Assembly: GCA_947497905.1 (NCBI GenBank)
Contig: CANMIH010000016.1
Location: 33,018-97,017 of the forward strand
Length of the DNA stretch: 64,000 nucleotides
Origin: an uncultured Pelagimonas sp.
GTDB taxonomy: Bacteria > Pseudomonadota > Alphaproteobacteria > Rhodobacterales > Rhodobacteraceae
Direction: 5' to 3'
Shown: in pieces, positions 34,458-44,331 of the stretch
Numbering within the stretch: position 1 is the stretch's first letter
Layout: the number at the start of each line of letters is the position of its first letter
Notes under the pieces: generated by a model
What the model saw: the letters and a program-made list of their open reading frames with translations, nothing else
What the model was told of the DNA's origin: nothing
Database searches by the model: none
Translations under genes and position numbers: made by a program

Positions 34458-35207
34458 TCAGTTGATGTCTTCGGTTACACCCACAACTGGGCCCATACGG
34501 CGTCCACCATCCCAGCGGTCAATATCAGGCGCATAGAGCCGTGAGACATTGCCATCAAAGAACAGGGCGTTGGGTAGGTCCAGTTTGTCGCGGAAGAGCC
34601 GAGCAAATTCGTGAAAAGTAACGGTGTTGTCTGAAATGGCGAAAATGGCCGTCTGGCCATCGGCAGAGGTGCCCACCCCATTACGGATGTAGCGTGAAGT
34701 GCTGTCTGGCAGGAACCTTGGATGAAGCTCGCCGTCAATCACCAGCATAGGACCTGACTGGGTTGCAAAGGTGCAGCCGGGTTTCTGGGCCAAAAACTGG
34801 CGGGTTTCAAACACATCTGCGCGACCGTCACGCAGGCAAAAGATACCGTTGGGAAGCAAGCCAAAGTTTCCGGGGCCAGCATTGGGGATCACCCGCATAC
34901 GGGTTTTTCCCTCTTCTACATAATGCCCAACAGGCGCACGATCATCGTGATACATGCCAGCATTCATAGCGAATTTGAGGGCGCGACCTTTGCGCTGCAG
35001 ATCGTTTTGCAGCGTTGTAAAGTGGCCATAGGGGGTGCCGTCCGCGTCATCTAGGAAAAGGCGCAGATTTTCCGTAGCAGGATCGACCTGACAGATCGTA
35101 TAGGCATTTCCGTCGAAACGGATGGCTTCGCAGGTCACGGCCTGAGCCGCGTGGCTCAGGCCGACCCACATTAGCACCGCTGCCCAAAGACGTGTCCAGC
35201 GCCACAT
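34458..35207 (-). CDS. secreted phosphodiester glycosidase family protein (NAGPA domain)
   Basis: A 249-residue exported protein: signal MWRWTRLWAAVLMWVGLSHA, cut near AQA-VT. The single NAGPA-like domain shows ALKFAMNAGMYHDDRAPVGH (about 78-97), FGLLPNGIFCLRDGRADVFE, QSGPMLVIDGELHPRF and ALFFDGNVSRLYAPD near the end. The family is named for the mammalian enzyme uncovering mannose-6-phosphate; bacterial substrates are mostly unknown. It directly follows rbfA on the same strand, 3 bp apart, where many genomes have truB. Confidence 0.88.
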   Translation of the reverse strand: MWRWTRLWAAVLMWVGLSHAAQAVTCEAIRFDGNAYTICQVDPATENLRLFLDDADGTPYGHFTTLQNDLQRKGRALKFAMNAGMYHDDRAPVGHYVEEGKTRMRVIPNAGPGNFGLLPNGIFCLRDGRADVFETRQFLAQKPGCTFATQSGPMLVIDGELHPRFLPDSTSRYIRNGVGTSADGQTAIFAISDNTVTFHEFARLFRDKLDLPNALFFDGNVSRLYAPDIDRWDGGRRMGPVVGVTEDIN

Positions 35208-35210
35208 AAC

Positions 35211-35606
35211 TTAGCTCTCGAGATCGCGGCGTACCGCTTCCTGAGAAAACAGGCGGCGATTTTCGTCGAGTTGATCAAAGGTGTCATCAAGGCGGAACCG
35301 CAGCTCTGGGGTGAACTTGAGCGACAGACCACGCGCGATGGAGCGGCGCAATTCACCTTTGTTGCGCTTGAGAAGTTCAAACATCTCGTCCTGGTTTTTC
35401 CCGCCCAGTGGCACAACATAGACTGTGGCCACCTTGAGATCACCGGAGAGGCGCACGTCACCCACGGTGATTGGAATGCGGTTCAGGTCAGGGTCGTGGA
35501 TTTCGCCCCGCGACAGCACTTCGGACAGGTGGCGGCGGATCACTTCGCCCACACGCAGCTGTCGTTGATTGGCCCCGCGGCCTTCTTGGGTTTTGTTTCT
35601 AGACAT
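35211..35606 (-). CDS. rbfA: 30S ribosome-binding factor A
   Basis: RbfA is a KH-fold cold-shock and 30S maturation factor. The 131-residue form starts MSRNKTQEGRGANQRQLRVG and contains VGEVIRRHLSEVLSRGEIHD and ITVGDVRLSGDLKVATVYVV, the family core, ending FDQLDENRRLFSQEAVRRDL. The ATG at 35606 lacks a strong ribosome site; a TTG at 35642 would add 12 residues. The gene is divergent from dapB across 83 bp. Confidence 0.94.
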   Translation of the reverse strand: MSRNKTQEGRGANQRQLRVGEVIRRHLSEVLSRGEIHDPDLNRIPITVGDVRLSGDLKVATVYVVPLGGKNQDEMFELLKRNKGELRRSIARGLSLKFTPELRFRLDDTFDQLDENRRLFSQEAVRRDLES

Positions 35607-35689
35607 AGGTTCAGACTTAAGCGCATTCGCCCCCTTTGCCAAGCTGTCCCGGCGGGCTATGCAGGCGCAAGAGAATAGGAGTGGGCGTG

Positions 35690-36502
35690 ATGAGCGAATT
35701 GCCGGGTGTTGTTGTAACGGGAGTGTCGGGCCGGATGGGTCAGATGCTGGCGCGTGAGGTCTTGGCCAGCGATAAGCTGCGCCTTGTTGCGGGGTTGGAA
35801 CGTGAGGGGCATGACTGGATTGGCCGCGATCTTGGTGAAGCTATGGGCGGTATGGCCAATGGTGTGCCGGTCACGGGTGATGCGCTTGAAGCCTTTTCCA
35901 AAGCGCAGGCCGTGATTGATTTCACGGCACCTGCGGCGACCGTGGCCTTTGCGGAACTGGCTGCTCAGGCACGGGCCGTGCATGTGATCGGCACCACGGG
36001 GATGAGTGATGACGATCTGGCCAAACTCAAAGCGGCAGCGCGTCACGCGGTGATCGTGCGCGCGGGCAACATGAGCCTGGGGGTCAATCTGCTGACGCAG
36101 GTGACCAAACAGGTGGCTGCGGCATTGGACGAAGACTGGGACATCGAGATTATCGAAGCGCATCACCACCATAAAGTAGATGCGCCGTCCGGCACGGCAC
36201 TGATGCTGGGTGAGGCGGCGGCCGAAGGGCGGGGCGTGGAGCTGGCGGATGTGTCGGACCGGGGCCGGGATGGCATCACCGGTGCGCGCAAGAAAGGCGA
36301 CATTGGGTTCCATGCGGTGCGCGGTGGCGACATCGTGGGAGAGCATGAGGTGTTGTTTGCGGCGGCTGGCGAGCGAATCGCGATCAAACACATGGCCTCG
36401 GATCGATCACTGTTTGCGCGCGGTGCCTTGAAGGCCGCAATTTGGGGGCAGGACAAAGCCCCCGGCGAATATGACATGCTGGATGTGCTGGGTCTGAAAT
36501 AA
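35690..36502 (+). CDS. dapB: 4-hydroxy-tetrahydrodipicolinate reductase
   Basis: DapB reduces the DapA product in lysine and meso-diaminopimelate synthesis. The 270-residue protein has the nucleotide-binding [18 protein letters not shown] (about 7-24), the family signature [20 protein letters not shown] with the catalytic His and Lys, and [12 protein letters not shown]. The ATG at 35690 follows AGGAG by 9 bp; a GTG one codon earlier is possible. dapA is in the same window (46609-47481) but in a separate unit. Confidence 0.96.
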   Translation: MSELPGVVVTGVSGRMGQMLAREVLASDKLRLVAGLEREGHDWIGRDLGEAMGGMANGVPVTGDALEAFSKAQAVIDFTAPAATVAFAELAAQARAVHVIGTTGMSDDDLAKLKAAARHAVIVRAGNMSLGVNLLTQVTKQVAAALDEDWDIEIIEAHHHHKVDAPSGTALMLGEAAAEGRGVELADVSDRGRDGITGARKKGDIGFHAVRGGDIVGEHEVLFAAAGERIAIKHMASDRSLFARGALKAAIWGQDKAPGEYDMLDVLGLK

Positions 36503-36576
36503 GCCCGCCGCTGTCGTTTTCGACAAAGGCGCCCACCCGCCCACCCCGCACTTTGCCGAAACCGGCAGCGGCGGGC
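36503..36576. repeat. large inverted repeat between dapB and the SDHAF4-like gene
   Basis: GCCCGCCGCTG (36503-36513) and CAGCGGCGGGC (36566-36576) are perfect complements around a 52-nt loop, itself containing TCGTTTTCGA and a GCCCACCCGCCCACCCCGC tract. The genes on both sides converge, so this is probably a two-way transcription barrier. No U-run is evident. Confidence 0.45.
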
Positions 36577-36585
36577 GGGATGGGA

Positions 36586-36804
36586 TTAAAAATCGACGGC
36601 GATGCCTTTTTTCTCCCAGTCGCCATACCGCGCTGGATCCAAGCCGTCGCGGCCACCGAGTTCCTTGGGCGTGTCCTGGGCTGCGGCCTCGGCTTTGGCA
36701 CGGCGCTCTGCGGCTTCGGCCAGAGCCCGCTGGGCCGCTGGGGGGAGATCTTTGGTCTCAGTGTCTAGGGCCACTGGCGCATTTGAGGGGGGCGTATCGG
36801 TCAT
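36586..36804 (-). CDS. DUF1674 / SDHAF4-like succinate dehydrogenase assembly protein
   Basis: A 72-residue protein from the ATG at 36804, with GGAA upstream. The N-terminal half is Ala/Glu-rich and helical; the C-terminal ELGGRDGLDPARYGDWEKKG is the diagnostic DUF1674 end, shared with eukaryotic SDHAF4 (Sdh8). The eukaryotic protein chaperones flavinated SdhA during complex II assembly; the same role is inferred here. The sdh operon is not in the window. Confidence 0.9.
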   Translation of the reverse strand: MTDTPPSNAPVALDTETKDLPPAAQRALAEAAERRAKAEAAAQDTPKELGGRDGLDPARYGDWEKKGIAVDF

Positions 36805-36899
36805 GATGCTTTCCTTGAGAACGCCCCCTTGATATAGGGCAGGCTGCTTTGGGGGCAATGCCCCAGATTTTGAATGTTCCATGTCATCCCGGAGGTCTC

Positions 36900-38156
36900 A
36901 TGTCTCAGACGCCAAGCCCGGCCCGCACAGCGGCCATCGACCTTTTGGATCAGGTTTTGGAACATGGGCGGCCGCTGTCGGAAGGCAAGATTTTAGACAC
37001 GCTGGCACCTGCGGATCGCGCGGCGGCCCATCGGTTGGCGGTTGAGACCCTGCGCAATCTAGAAAAGGCCGATCGGGCCTTGAAAGCCCATCTCCGGAAA
37101 AAACCGGTTTTGCGGGTGATGAATATTCTGCGTCTCGGGGCCTATGAACTGGCGCAGGGCGGCGCGGCGCATGGGGTGGTCAGTGACTGTGTGTCAATCG
37201 CGGCCAAGCGCAAAACAACGCAATCGAGCAAGGGTTTGATCAACGCAGTCTTGCGGAAGCTGGTGGATGAGGCGCCGGCGGTTTGGGCCAAATCACGCTT
37301 TCCCCGCATGCCCTTGTGGTTGCGCGAACCTCTGGTGGAGGCCTGGGGCGCGCAGGCGGTCGCAAATATGGAGCGGGTTCAATACGAAGGCGCGCCGCTT
37401 GATGTGACCTCCAAGGGCGATCCTGCAGAGCTGGCCGAGCGTTTGGGCGGCGAGCTGATGCCGGGAGGGTCGGTGCGGCTGCGTGAGGTTGGGCAGGTGA
37501 GCGCCCTGCCGGGATTTGAGACCGGCGACTGGTGGGTGCAGGACATGGCGGCGGCGCTTCCGGTGAAGTTGCTGGGGGATGTTACGGGGCTGAAGGTGCT
37601 CGATATGTGCGCAGCACCCGGTGGAAAAACCCTGCAACTGGCCGCAGCGGGGGCGCAGGTGACGGCTTTGGATCTGTCCGCGGGCCGCTTGAAACGTGTT
37701 GAGGAAAACCTTGCGCGAACGGGGTTGACCGCCAAGCTTGTGGCGGGGGACGCCATGGAGCATGAGGGGCAGTATGATGCGATTTTGCTGGATGCCCCCT
37801 GTTCGGCAACGGGGACGATTCGTCGCCACCCGGATTTGCCCCATGCCCATGAGGGCGAACGCATTTTCGAATTGATTGGGTTGCAGGAGGCCATGCTGGA
37901 CCATGCGTTGCGCCTGTTGAAGCCCGGCGGAAAACTGGTCTACGCCACCTGTTCGTTGATCCCGGATGAAGGCGAGTGTCACATAGACGAGGTGTTGTCG
38001 CGGCATTCCGATGTCTCTGTGGGCGCACTTGATATGCCGTGGATTGAAGAAAGCTGGCGCTCAGATGAGGGCGGGCTGCGTTTGCGCCCGGATTATCTGG
38101 CGGCCAAAGGTGGTATGGACGGGTTTTACATGGCGCTGCTGCACAGGGCTGCGTGA
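36900..38156 (+). CDS. rsmB: 16S rRNA (cytosine967-C5)-methyltransferase
   Basis: A 418-residue RsmB/NOP family enzyme. The N-terminal NusB-like RNA-binding domain (about 6-135) includes AAHRLAVETLRNLEKADRAL and ILRLGAYELAQG. The SAM domain has the motif CAAPGGKTLQL (about 240) and both catalytic Cys: LLDAPCSATGTIRRHPD (about 300) and YATCSLIPDEGE (about 352). GGAGG precedes the ATG at 36900, so the longer upstream frame was dropped. It leads a same-strand run with the heparinase-like and purH genes. Confidence 0.95.
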   Translation: MSQTPSPARTAAIDLLDQVLEHGRPLSEGKILDTLAPADRAAAHRLAVETLRNLEKADRALKAHLRKKPVLRVMNILRLGAYELAQGGAAHGVVSDCVSIAAKRKTTQSSKGLINAVLRKLVDEAPAVWAKSRFPRMPLWLREPLVEAWGAQAVANMERVQYEGAPLDVTSKGDPAELAERLGGELMPGGSVRLREVGQVSALPGFETGDWWVQDMAAALPVKLLGDVTGLKVLDMCAAPGGKTLQLAAAGAQVTALDLSAGRLKRVEENLARTGLTAKLVAGDAMEHEGQYDAILLDAPCSATGTIRRHPDLPHAHEGERIFELIGLQEAMLDHALRLLKPGGKLVYATCSLIPDEGECHIDEVLSRHSDVSVGALDMPWIEESWRSDEGGLRLRPDYLAAKGGMDGFYMALLHRAA

Positions 38157-38284
38157 TTTTTCGTTGTGTTTTCAATGTCTGTGCGAAGTTCGGCTTAGGC
38201 TGTCAAAGCAAGTGACTTTGCCCGGCTACCGCGATATTGTTCACGCAATAATGGCCCGAAGACGGGCGCAATGGGGTCGAGCAG

Positions 38285-40030
38285 ATGGCCAAAGGGAAGA
38301 GCTGGAGAACCGCACGGGTGCGGTTTCTGAACCGTTTGCATGCGCGTCTTGCGGCGCGCGCACGCGGGGCAACGGCGTTTGTCTCTCATCCTGAGCCTCG
38401 TACCATCGGATATTTTGCCCGGGGACGGCAAATGCTTGCGGGCAATCTTATGTTTGCGGGTCATTTGGTTGAAGCACCGGACACTCTGTTGTGGGATCTA
38501 ACCCCGCCAGACGACGCTTTTTCGGAAGAAATTCATGGGTTTGGCTGGCTTGACGATTTGGCGGCCGTGGGCGATTTCAAGGCGCGTGCCTTGGCGCAGG
38601 CGTGGTTGCTGAGCTGGATTGAGAGATACGGAACCGGGTCGGGGCCGGGCTGGACGCCAGAATTGGCGGGCCGTCGGCTGATCCGCTGGGTGCACCATGC
38701 GTTGTTTTTACTGCGCGGTCAGTCGCCTGAAGTGTCCGAAAAAGTCTTCGCGGCTCTGGCCGTTCAAAGCCGGTTTTTGGCCAAGCGCTGGCAGGGGGCC
38801 GCTCCGGGCCTGCCACGTTTCGAAGCGCTGACTGGATTGCTCTACGCAGGCATCGCTTTGGAGGGCATGGAGGGCCAACTTGAACCTGCGCGCTTTGCAC
38901 TTGGGGAAGAATGCGCCCGCCAGGTGGACGAGCAGGGGGGAATCCCAACACGGAACCCCGAAGAGCTGCTCGAAGTGTTCACACTGCTGACATGGGCACG
39001 TGCAGCACTGGAAGAGGTCGATCTGAAGCCCGATCAATCCCATACAACGGCGGTGGATCGCATCGCGCCGACCCTGAGAACGCTCCGCCATGCGGATGGC
39101 GGTTTGGCCCGGTTTCATGGGGGGGGACGTGGTCTTGAGGGTCGCTTGGATCATGCGCTAGCGGCCTGTCGCAACAAAAAGAAACAGTCGGATGGGTTGG
39201 CGATGGGCTTTGTGCGTCTGTCTGGGGGGCGCACCTCGGTGATTGCTGATGCGGCACCGCCTCCCTCTGGCCGTGCATCGGCGCAGGCCCATGCCTCGAC
39301 CCTTGCCTTTGAGCTGACATCTGGTCGCCGCCCGGTGATCGTCAACTGTGGGTCTGGTGGCGGATTTGGAGAGGATTGGCGACGGGCCGGTCGCGCAACA
39401 CCATCTCACTCGGTGTTGAGTTTGCAGGGATATTCCAGTGCGCGATTGGGAAGTCCCAAATGGGTTGGGATGGTCCAGCGTGAATTGCTGGAAGATCTTC
39501 CGCAGCATGTACCGACCCAACTTTCAGACAGCGAGGATACGGTGCGGTTTGAAGGGGGCCATGATGGCTATGTGGCGCTTCAGGGATTGACCCACGCCCG
39601 CAGTCTCGAACTGTCCCACGATGGGCGGAGCCTTCAGGGCGAAGATTATCTGATCGCCTTGGATGACCCGGCCAAAAAACGCTTTGATAAGGCGCTGGAC
39701 GCCTCGCGACTAGAAGGGTTGCCGTTTGAGGCGCGATTCCACATCCATCCTGAAGCCGATGTGGCCATTGATTTGGGGGGGAGCGCGGTGTCGATGGCGC
39801 TGCGATCGGGGGAAATCTGGGTGTTTCGCTATGATGGGCCAGCGAAAATGACGTTGGAACCGTCCGTTTACCTAGAAAAAGGCCGATTAAGGCCACGTGC
39901 GACACAGCAGATTGTTTTAACTGGGCGCGCAATGGAGTATGCGACCCGCGTCCAGTGGTCTTTTGCCAAAGCGCAGGACACTGCAATCGCTATCCGCGAT
40001 TTGGCACAGGACCAAGTGGACGTGACCTGA
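38285..40030 (+). CDS. heparinase II/III family protein, no signal peptide
   Basis: A 581-residue protein with an N-terminal alpha/alpha toroid (about 60-310) and C-terminal beta domain of the heparinase II/III family (about 320-560; [15 protein letters not shown], then [40 protein letters not shown]). The N-terminus is basic and lacks a Sec signal, although known family lyases degrade polysaccharides outside the cytoplasm. In alphaproteobacteria homologues recur beside rsmB and purH, so it is a conserved neighbour of unknown role. Polysaccharide lyase activity is not assured. Confidence 0.85.
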   Translation: MAKGKSWRTARVRFLNRLHARLAARARGATAFVSHPEPRTIGYFARGRQMLAGNLMFAGHLVEAPDTLLWDLTPPDDAFSEEIHGFGWLDDLAAVGDFKARALAQAWLLSWIERYGTGSGPGWTPELAGRRLIRWVHHALFLLRGQSPEVSEKVFAALAVQSRFLAKRWQGAAPGLPRFEALTGLLYAGIALEGMEGQLEPARFALGEECARQVDEQGGIPTRNPEELLEVFTLLTWARAALEEVDLKPDQSHTTAVDRIAPTLRTLRHADGGLARFHGGGRGLEGRLDHALAACRNKKKQSDGLAMGFVRLSGGRTSVIADAAPPPSGRASAQAHASTLAFELTSGRRPVIVNCGSGGGFGEDWRRAGRATPSHSVLSLQGYSSARLGSPKWVGMVQRELLEDLPQHVPTQLSDSEDTVRFEGGHDGYVALQGLTHARSLELSHDGRSLQGEDYLIALDDPAKKRFDKALDASRLEGLPFEARFHIHPEADVAIDLGGSAVSMALRSGEIWVFRYDGPAKMTLEPSVYLEKGRLRPRATQQIVLTGRAMEYATRVQWSFAKAQDTAIAIRDLAQDQVDVT

Positions 40031-40052
40031 GACAACTCTGGAACCTGCCTGC

Positions 40053-41642
40053 ATGACCGATCTCTATCCTCTCCGCCGCGCCCTGCTTTCTGTTTCTGAC
40101 AAGACCGGTCTGATTGACCTGGCCAAGGCGCTGGAGGCACGCGGGGTCGAGATCCTGTCCACGGGTGGATCTGCCGCGACCCTGCGCGATGCAGGCGTTG
40201 CCGTCAAAGATGTCTCAGAGGTTACCAATTTTCCCGAGATGATGGACGGGCGTGTTAAAACACTGCACCCCAAAGTGCATGGTGGTTTGCTTGCGCTGCG
40301 CGACAATGACGATCACGTCGCGGCCATGGAGCAGCATGAAATCGGAGGCATCGATCTTTTGGTGGTGAACCTCTACCCGTTTGAGGAAACCGTCGCCAAA
40401 GGCGCGGATTATGCCACCTGCATCGAGAACATCGATATTGGCGGCCCTGCCATGATCCGTGCGGCTGCCAAAAACCATGGGTTCGTCACCACCATCGTGG
40501 ATGTAACAGATTACGATGCTCTGCTGGCCGAGCTTGAGGCCAATGACGGTCAAACCTCATATGCTTTCCGTCAGCGCCACGCCCAGATCGCCTATGCGCG
40601 TACCGGGTCTTATGATGCGGCAGTTTCGACATGGATGGCTGGTCAGCTTGAACTCGAAGCACCGCGCCGCCGCGCCTTTGCGGGCGAGTTGAAGCAGACC
40701 CTGCGCTATGGTGAAAACAGCCATCAGAAAGCGGCCTTTTATACCGATGGCTCGGCCCGTCCGGGTGTGGCCACCGCAGTTCAGCTCCAGGGCAAAGAGC
40801 TGTCTTATAACAACATCAACGACACGGACGCGGCTTATGAGCTGGTGGCCGAGTTTGATCCGGCCGAAAGCGCAGCTGTTGCCATTATCAAACACGCCAA
40901 TCCCTGTGGTGTGGCCAAAGGCGCGACCCTTGTTGAGGCCTATCAAAAGGCCTTTGATTGTGACCGCACCTCGGCCTTCGGTGGTATTGTGGCCCTGAAC
41001 CAGCCGCTGGATGCTGACACCGCGACCAAGATTGTTGAGATCTTCACCGAGGTGGTCATCGCGCCCGGTGCCTCAGAAGAAGCAAAAGAGATCTTTGCCG
41101 CCAAGAAAAACCTGCGCCTGCTTTTGACGGATGCGCTGCCCAACCCGCGCGCGCCGATCACCGCCTATAAACAGGTTGCCGGTGGCGTTCTGGTTCAGGA
41201 CAAAGATGTGGGCTACGTCGGTATCGAGGATCTGGAGGTGGTCACCGAAAAGGCGCCGACTGAGGCTGAACTGCAGGATCTGCTCTTTGCCTGGAAAGTG
41301 GCGAAGCACGTCAAATCCAACGCCATTGTCTATGTCAAAGACAGCGCAACCGTGGGTGTTGGCGCGGGCCAGATGAGCCGCTTGGATAGCGCCAATGTCG
41401 CTGCGGCCAAAGCGGCACGTATGGCAGCCGAATTGGGTCTTGAGGAAAGCCTTGCCAAAGGCAGCGCCGTTGCCTCGGATGCGTTCTTCCCTTTCGCGGA
41501 TGGCCTGCTTGAAGCCGCCGCAGCAGGGGGCACATGCGTGATTCAGCCGGGTGGGTCGATGCGTGACGAAGAAGTGATCAAAGCTGCGAACGATGCCGGT
41601 CTTGCGATGGTCTTCACTGGGATGCGCCACTTCCGTCACTAA
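40053..41642 (+). CDS. purH: bifunctional AICAR transformylase / IMP cyclohydrolase
   Basis: PurH carries the last two steps of IMP synthesis. The 529-residue protein has the N-terminal MGS-like cyclohydrolase domain ([35 protein letters not shown], about 7-150) and the AICARFT domain (about 150-460) with [25 protein letters not shown] and [15 protein letters not shown]. Length and motifs are normal. It follows the heparinase-like gene by 22 bp and ends in a strong terminator. Confidence 0.97.
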   Translation: MTDLYPLRRALLSVSDKTGLIDLAKALEARGVEILSTGGSAATLRDAGVAVKDVSEVTNFPEMMDGRVKTLHPKVHGGLLALRDNDDHVAAMEQHEIGGIDLLVVNLYPFEETVAKGADYATCIENIDIGGPAMIRAAAKNHGFVTTIVDVTDYDALLAELEANDGQTSYAFRQRHAQIAYARTGSYDAAVSTWMAGQLELEAPRRRAFAGELKQTLRYGENSHQKAAFYTDGSARPGVATAVQLQGKELSYNNINDTDAAYELVAEFDPAESAAVAIIKHANPCGVAKGATLVEAYQKAFDCDRTSAFGGIVALNQPLDADTATKIVEIFTEVVIAPGASEEAKEIFAAKKNLRLLLTDALPNPRAPITAYKQVAGGVLVQDKDVGYVGIEDLEVVTEKAPTEAELQDLLFAWKVAKHVKSNAIVYVKDSATVGVGAGQMSRLDSANVAAAKAARMAAELGLEESLAKGSAVASDAFFPFADGLLEAAAAGGTCVIQPGGSMRDEEVIKAANDAGLAMVFTGMRHFRH

Positions 41643-41676
41643 GATCTTTCTGAATAAGGCAAGAGATTGCCGATTG

Positions 41677-41705
41677 AAAACCCCGGCCTCTGTGCCGGGG
41701 TTTTT
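41677..41705 (+). terminator. Rho-independent terminator of purH
   Basis: AAAACCCCGGC (41677-41687) pairs with GCCGGGG and the following T-run (41694-41705) around a 6-nt loop. It lies 34 bp after the purH stop, ending the rsmB - heparinase-like - purH unit. Confidence 0.9.
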
Positions 41706-41805
41706 CGCCTAAAGCAGCAAAAGGTCTGATACTAAACTTGGCTTTTGCCGCATAAACGCAAATATTATGCGCAGACCCAAACAGGGCAGAACTTGAGGAA
41801 GAGCA

Positions 41806-42309
41806 ATGCAGAAAAACCTGCAGACCACTGGCGGCATGATGCGCCTTGTCTGGACCGTGGCGGGTGCCATTTTTGTCCTCGATCAGCTGTCCAAGATTTG
41901 GGTTGTCCATGTCATGGATCTGGCGACGCGCTTGTATATCGACGTCTTGCCCCCGCTTCTGAACTTCAGAATGGCTTGGAATTACGGGATTAATTTCGGA
42001 CTTCTTGCCGGAGATGCGCCCGCGACACGGTGGATATTGATCTCGGTCGCGCTGGGCATTGTGTTGTTTGTGACCATCTGGTTGCGTCGCGATCCTCCGG
42101 GCCGCATGGGGTTGATCTCGGCCGGTTTCCTGATCGGTGGGGCACTGGGCAACGTCGTCGACCGTGTGCTGTACGGGGCCGTTGCCGATTTCCTGAACAT
42201 GTCGTGCTGCGGATTTGAGAACCCCTTTGCTTTCAACGTAGCCGATATCGCCATTTTCATCGGCGCTTTTGGGCTTGTTGTGTTTCCCGGTGAGAAAAAG
42301 GGGCCGTGA
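41806..42309 (+). CDS. lspA: lipoprotein signal peptidase (signal peptidase II)
   Basis: A 167-residue polytopic inner-membrane aspartyl protease removing signal peptides from prolipoproteins. The two catalytic Asp lie in GALGNVVDRVLYGAVADF and AFNVADIAIFIGA, and the N-terminal helix has VLDQLSKIWVV. Four membrane helices are apparent. A GAGGAAGAG ribosome site precedes the ATG. The next gene encodes a lipoprotein that would be one of its substrates. Confidence 0.95.
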   Translation: MQKNLQTTGGMMRLVWTVAGAIFVLDQLSKIWVVHVMDLATRLYIDVLPPLLNFRMAWNYGINFGLLAGDAPATRWILISVALGIVLFVTIWLRRDPPGRMGLISAGFLIGGALGNVVDRVLYGAVADFLNMSCCGFENPFAFNVADIAIFIGAFGLVVFPGEKKGP

Positions 42310-42362
42310 CGCGGCGGATAAGATCGGGTAAGCCTGTCGCAGACTAACTTCGGGGGTTGGCC

Positions 42363-42881
42363 ATGCGGGCTGCTTTTCTCATTGGTATGATTGCTTTGAT
42401 TGGCGTAACAGCCTGTTCGCGCTCTGAGCGGGACACGTCTCTGCATGATCTGAAAACCTACTCGGGCACACCTGAAGAATTCTCGATCATTCCGGCGAAG
42501 CCTTTGGTTCAGCCCGAAAATTATGCGGATTTGCCGACGCCCACCCCAGGGCAGGGCAATCGCACAGATCAGACGCCTTTGGCGGATGCTGTGGCCGCTT
42601 TGGGTGGTAATCCGGCGCGCCTGTCTGCAGGGAATGGAACGCCCCGTGGCGACAGCGCGCTGATCGCCAGCGCGAGCCGCTTTGGACGTGACAGCAATAT
42701 CCGCACCACTTTGGCCAGCGAAGATCTGGCCTTCCGCAAGCGTAAATCTCTGTTCACCTGGACCATTGTGCCGCGCGATGATTATCTGCGCGCCTATGAG
42801 CGCCAGACTCTGGACAGCTATGGATGGCTGGAACGGTATCGCGCTGCAGGTGCACGTACCCCGTCGGCTCCGCCTGAATAA
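42363..42881 (+). CDS. DUF3035 lipoprotein
   Basis: A 172-residue lipoprotein starting at the ATG at 42363 (a TTG two codons earlier is possible). MRAAFLIGMIALIGVTACSR has a lipobox with Cys at about residue 18. The mature protein is mostly polar, with TYSGTPEEFSIIPAKPLVQP and ENYADLPTPTPGQGNRTDQT, the conserved DUF3035 segments. The family is typical of alphaproteobacteria and usually lies beside lspA, as here. Its function is unknown to me; an envelope assembly role is plausible. Confidence 0.88.
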   Translation: MRAAFLIGMIALIGVTACSRSERDTSLHDLKTYSGTPEEFSIIPAKPLVQPENYADLPTPTPGQGNRTDQTPLADAVAALGGNPARLSAGNGTPRGDSALIASASRFGRDSNIRTTLASEDLAFRKRKSLFTWTIVPRDDYLRAYERQTLDSYGWLERYRAAGARTPSAPPE

Positions 42882-42975
42882 TTCCGGCGCGGACATTCAT
42901 CACAAAGCTGTTTCCCAGGTTGAACTCAGATACCAGCGCAATAGGTTTCTAAGTTACGCCATTTAGGGAGACACG

Positions 42976-44331
42976 ATGTTTAAATCCTTGTTTCTGAAGT
43001 TATTGCCGCTGTGTGCCGCGTTGGGTTTTCCCGGCGCGTCCAGTGCAGCGGATGATCAGGTCACAACCTTCACCTTGGACAATGGGATGGAGGTGGTTGT
43101 GATCGAAGACCACCGCGCGCCTGCTGTGACCCATATGGTGTGGTATCGGGCTGGATCAGCCGATGAGGTGCGGGGCACCTCGGGTGTGGCCCATTTCTTA
43201 GAACATCTCTTGTTCAAAGGCACAGATACGCTGGCGCCGGGTGAGTTTTCCAAAACTGTGGCCGAGCATGGCGGAACGGACAACGCCTTTACCAGTTATG
43301 ATTACACAGCCTACTTTCAGAACATCGCGGCGGATCGTCTTGGGTTGATGATGCAGATGGAAGCCGACCGCATGGTCAATATCCGCCTCGACGAAGAAGA
43401 TATTCTGACCGAGCGTGAGGTGATCATTGAAGAACGCAACCAACGCACCGAAAATGATCCGGGCGCCTTGTTTCGCGAACAACGCAATGCGGCGCTTTAT
43501 TTGAACCATCCCTATGGTACGCCGATCATCGGCTGGCGCCATGAGATGGTCACGCTCGATCTGGATGATGCGCTGGCCTATTACAAACGCTTTTACGCGC
43601 CCAACAATGCGGTTCTGGTTGTCGCGGGAGACGTGACCCCGGACGAGGTCGAACGTTTGGCGAAGGAGCATTACGGGCCACTAAAAGCCAATCCTGATTT
43701 GAAACCGCGCGATCGTGTTGACGAGCCACCGCATCTCGCGGAACGGCGGATCATGTTCAATGACGCGCGTGTGTCTCAGCCCTATGTCATGCGCAACTAT
43801 CTCGCGCCGGAACGTGATCCCGGTGAACAGGAAACCGCTGCGGCGCTGACCTTGCTGGCCGAGGTCCTTGGGGGCGGTCAGACATCGGTTCTGAACCGCA
43901 AACTGCAGTTCGAACAGGAAAAGGCCGTCTACACCAGCGCCTTTTATCGGGGGCAGTCGCTGGATGACACGGAGTTTGGCCTGATTATTGTGCCAGTGCC
44001 CGGTGTGTCGCTGGAAGAGGCCGAGGCCGCACTGGATCAGGCTGTGGCTGAGTTCATGGAAGAAGGCGTGGATGCGGATCAGCTGTCCCGCATCAAATTT
44101 CAGCTGAAAGCCAGTCAGATCTACGCCCGCGACAGTGTGGATGCGCTGGCCCGTCGCTATGGAGGTGCGCTGACGTCAGGTCTAACCGTCGAGGACGTAC
44201 AGGAATGGCCCGAGATTTTGCAGGCGGTCACCGCCGAAGACATCATGGATGCCGCCGATCTTGTGTTTGATCGTAAAAACGCGGTCACCGGGTATCTGAT
44301 GGGAGAAGATGTGCAGGAGGCCCAGCAATGA
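42976..44331 (+). CDS. M16 family zinc peptidase, catalytic partner
   Basis: A 451-residue exported peptidase (signal MFKSLFLKLLPLCAALGFPG, cut near SSA-AD). The inverted zinc motif is GVAHFLEHLLFKGT, with His73, Glu76, His77, and the distal Glu in REVIIEERNQRTENDP. Both M16 N- and C-terminal domains are present. Its stop overlaps the next gene by ATGA; together they encode the active and inactive halves of a PqqL-like or mitochondrial-processing-peptidase-like heterodimer working in the periplasm. Confidence 0.94.
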   Translation: MFKSLFLKLLPLCAALGFPGASSAADDQVTTFTLDNGMEVVVIEDHRAPAVTHMVWYRAGSADEVRGTSGVAHFLEHLLFKGTDTLAPGEFSKTVAEHGGTDNAFTSYDYTAYFQNIAADRLGLMMQMEADRMVNIRLDEEDILTEREVIIEERNQRTENDPGALFREQRNAALYLNHPYGTPIIGWRHEMVTLDLDDALAYYKRFYAPNNAVLVVAGDVTPDEVERLAKEHYGPLKANPDLKPRDRVDEPPHLAERRIMFNDARVSQPYVMRNYLAPERDPGEQETAAALTLLAEVLGGGQTSVLNRKLQFEQEKAVYTSAFYRGQSLDDTEFGLIIVPVPGVSLEEAEAALDQAVAEFMEEGVDADQLSRIKFQLKASQIYARDSVDALARRYGGALTSGLTVEDVQEWPEILQAVTAEDIMDAADLVFDRKNAVTGYLMGEDVQEAQQ

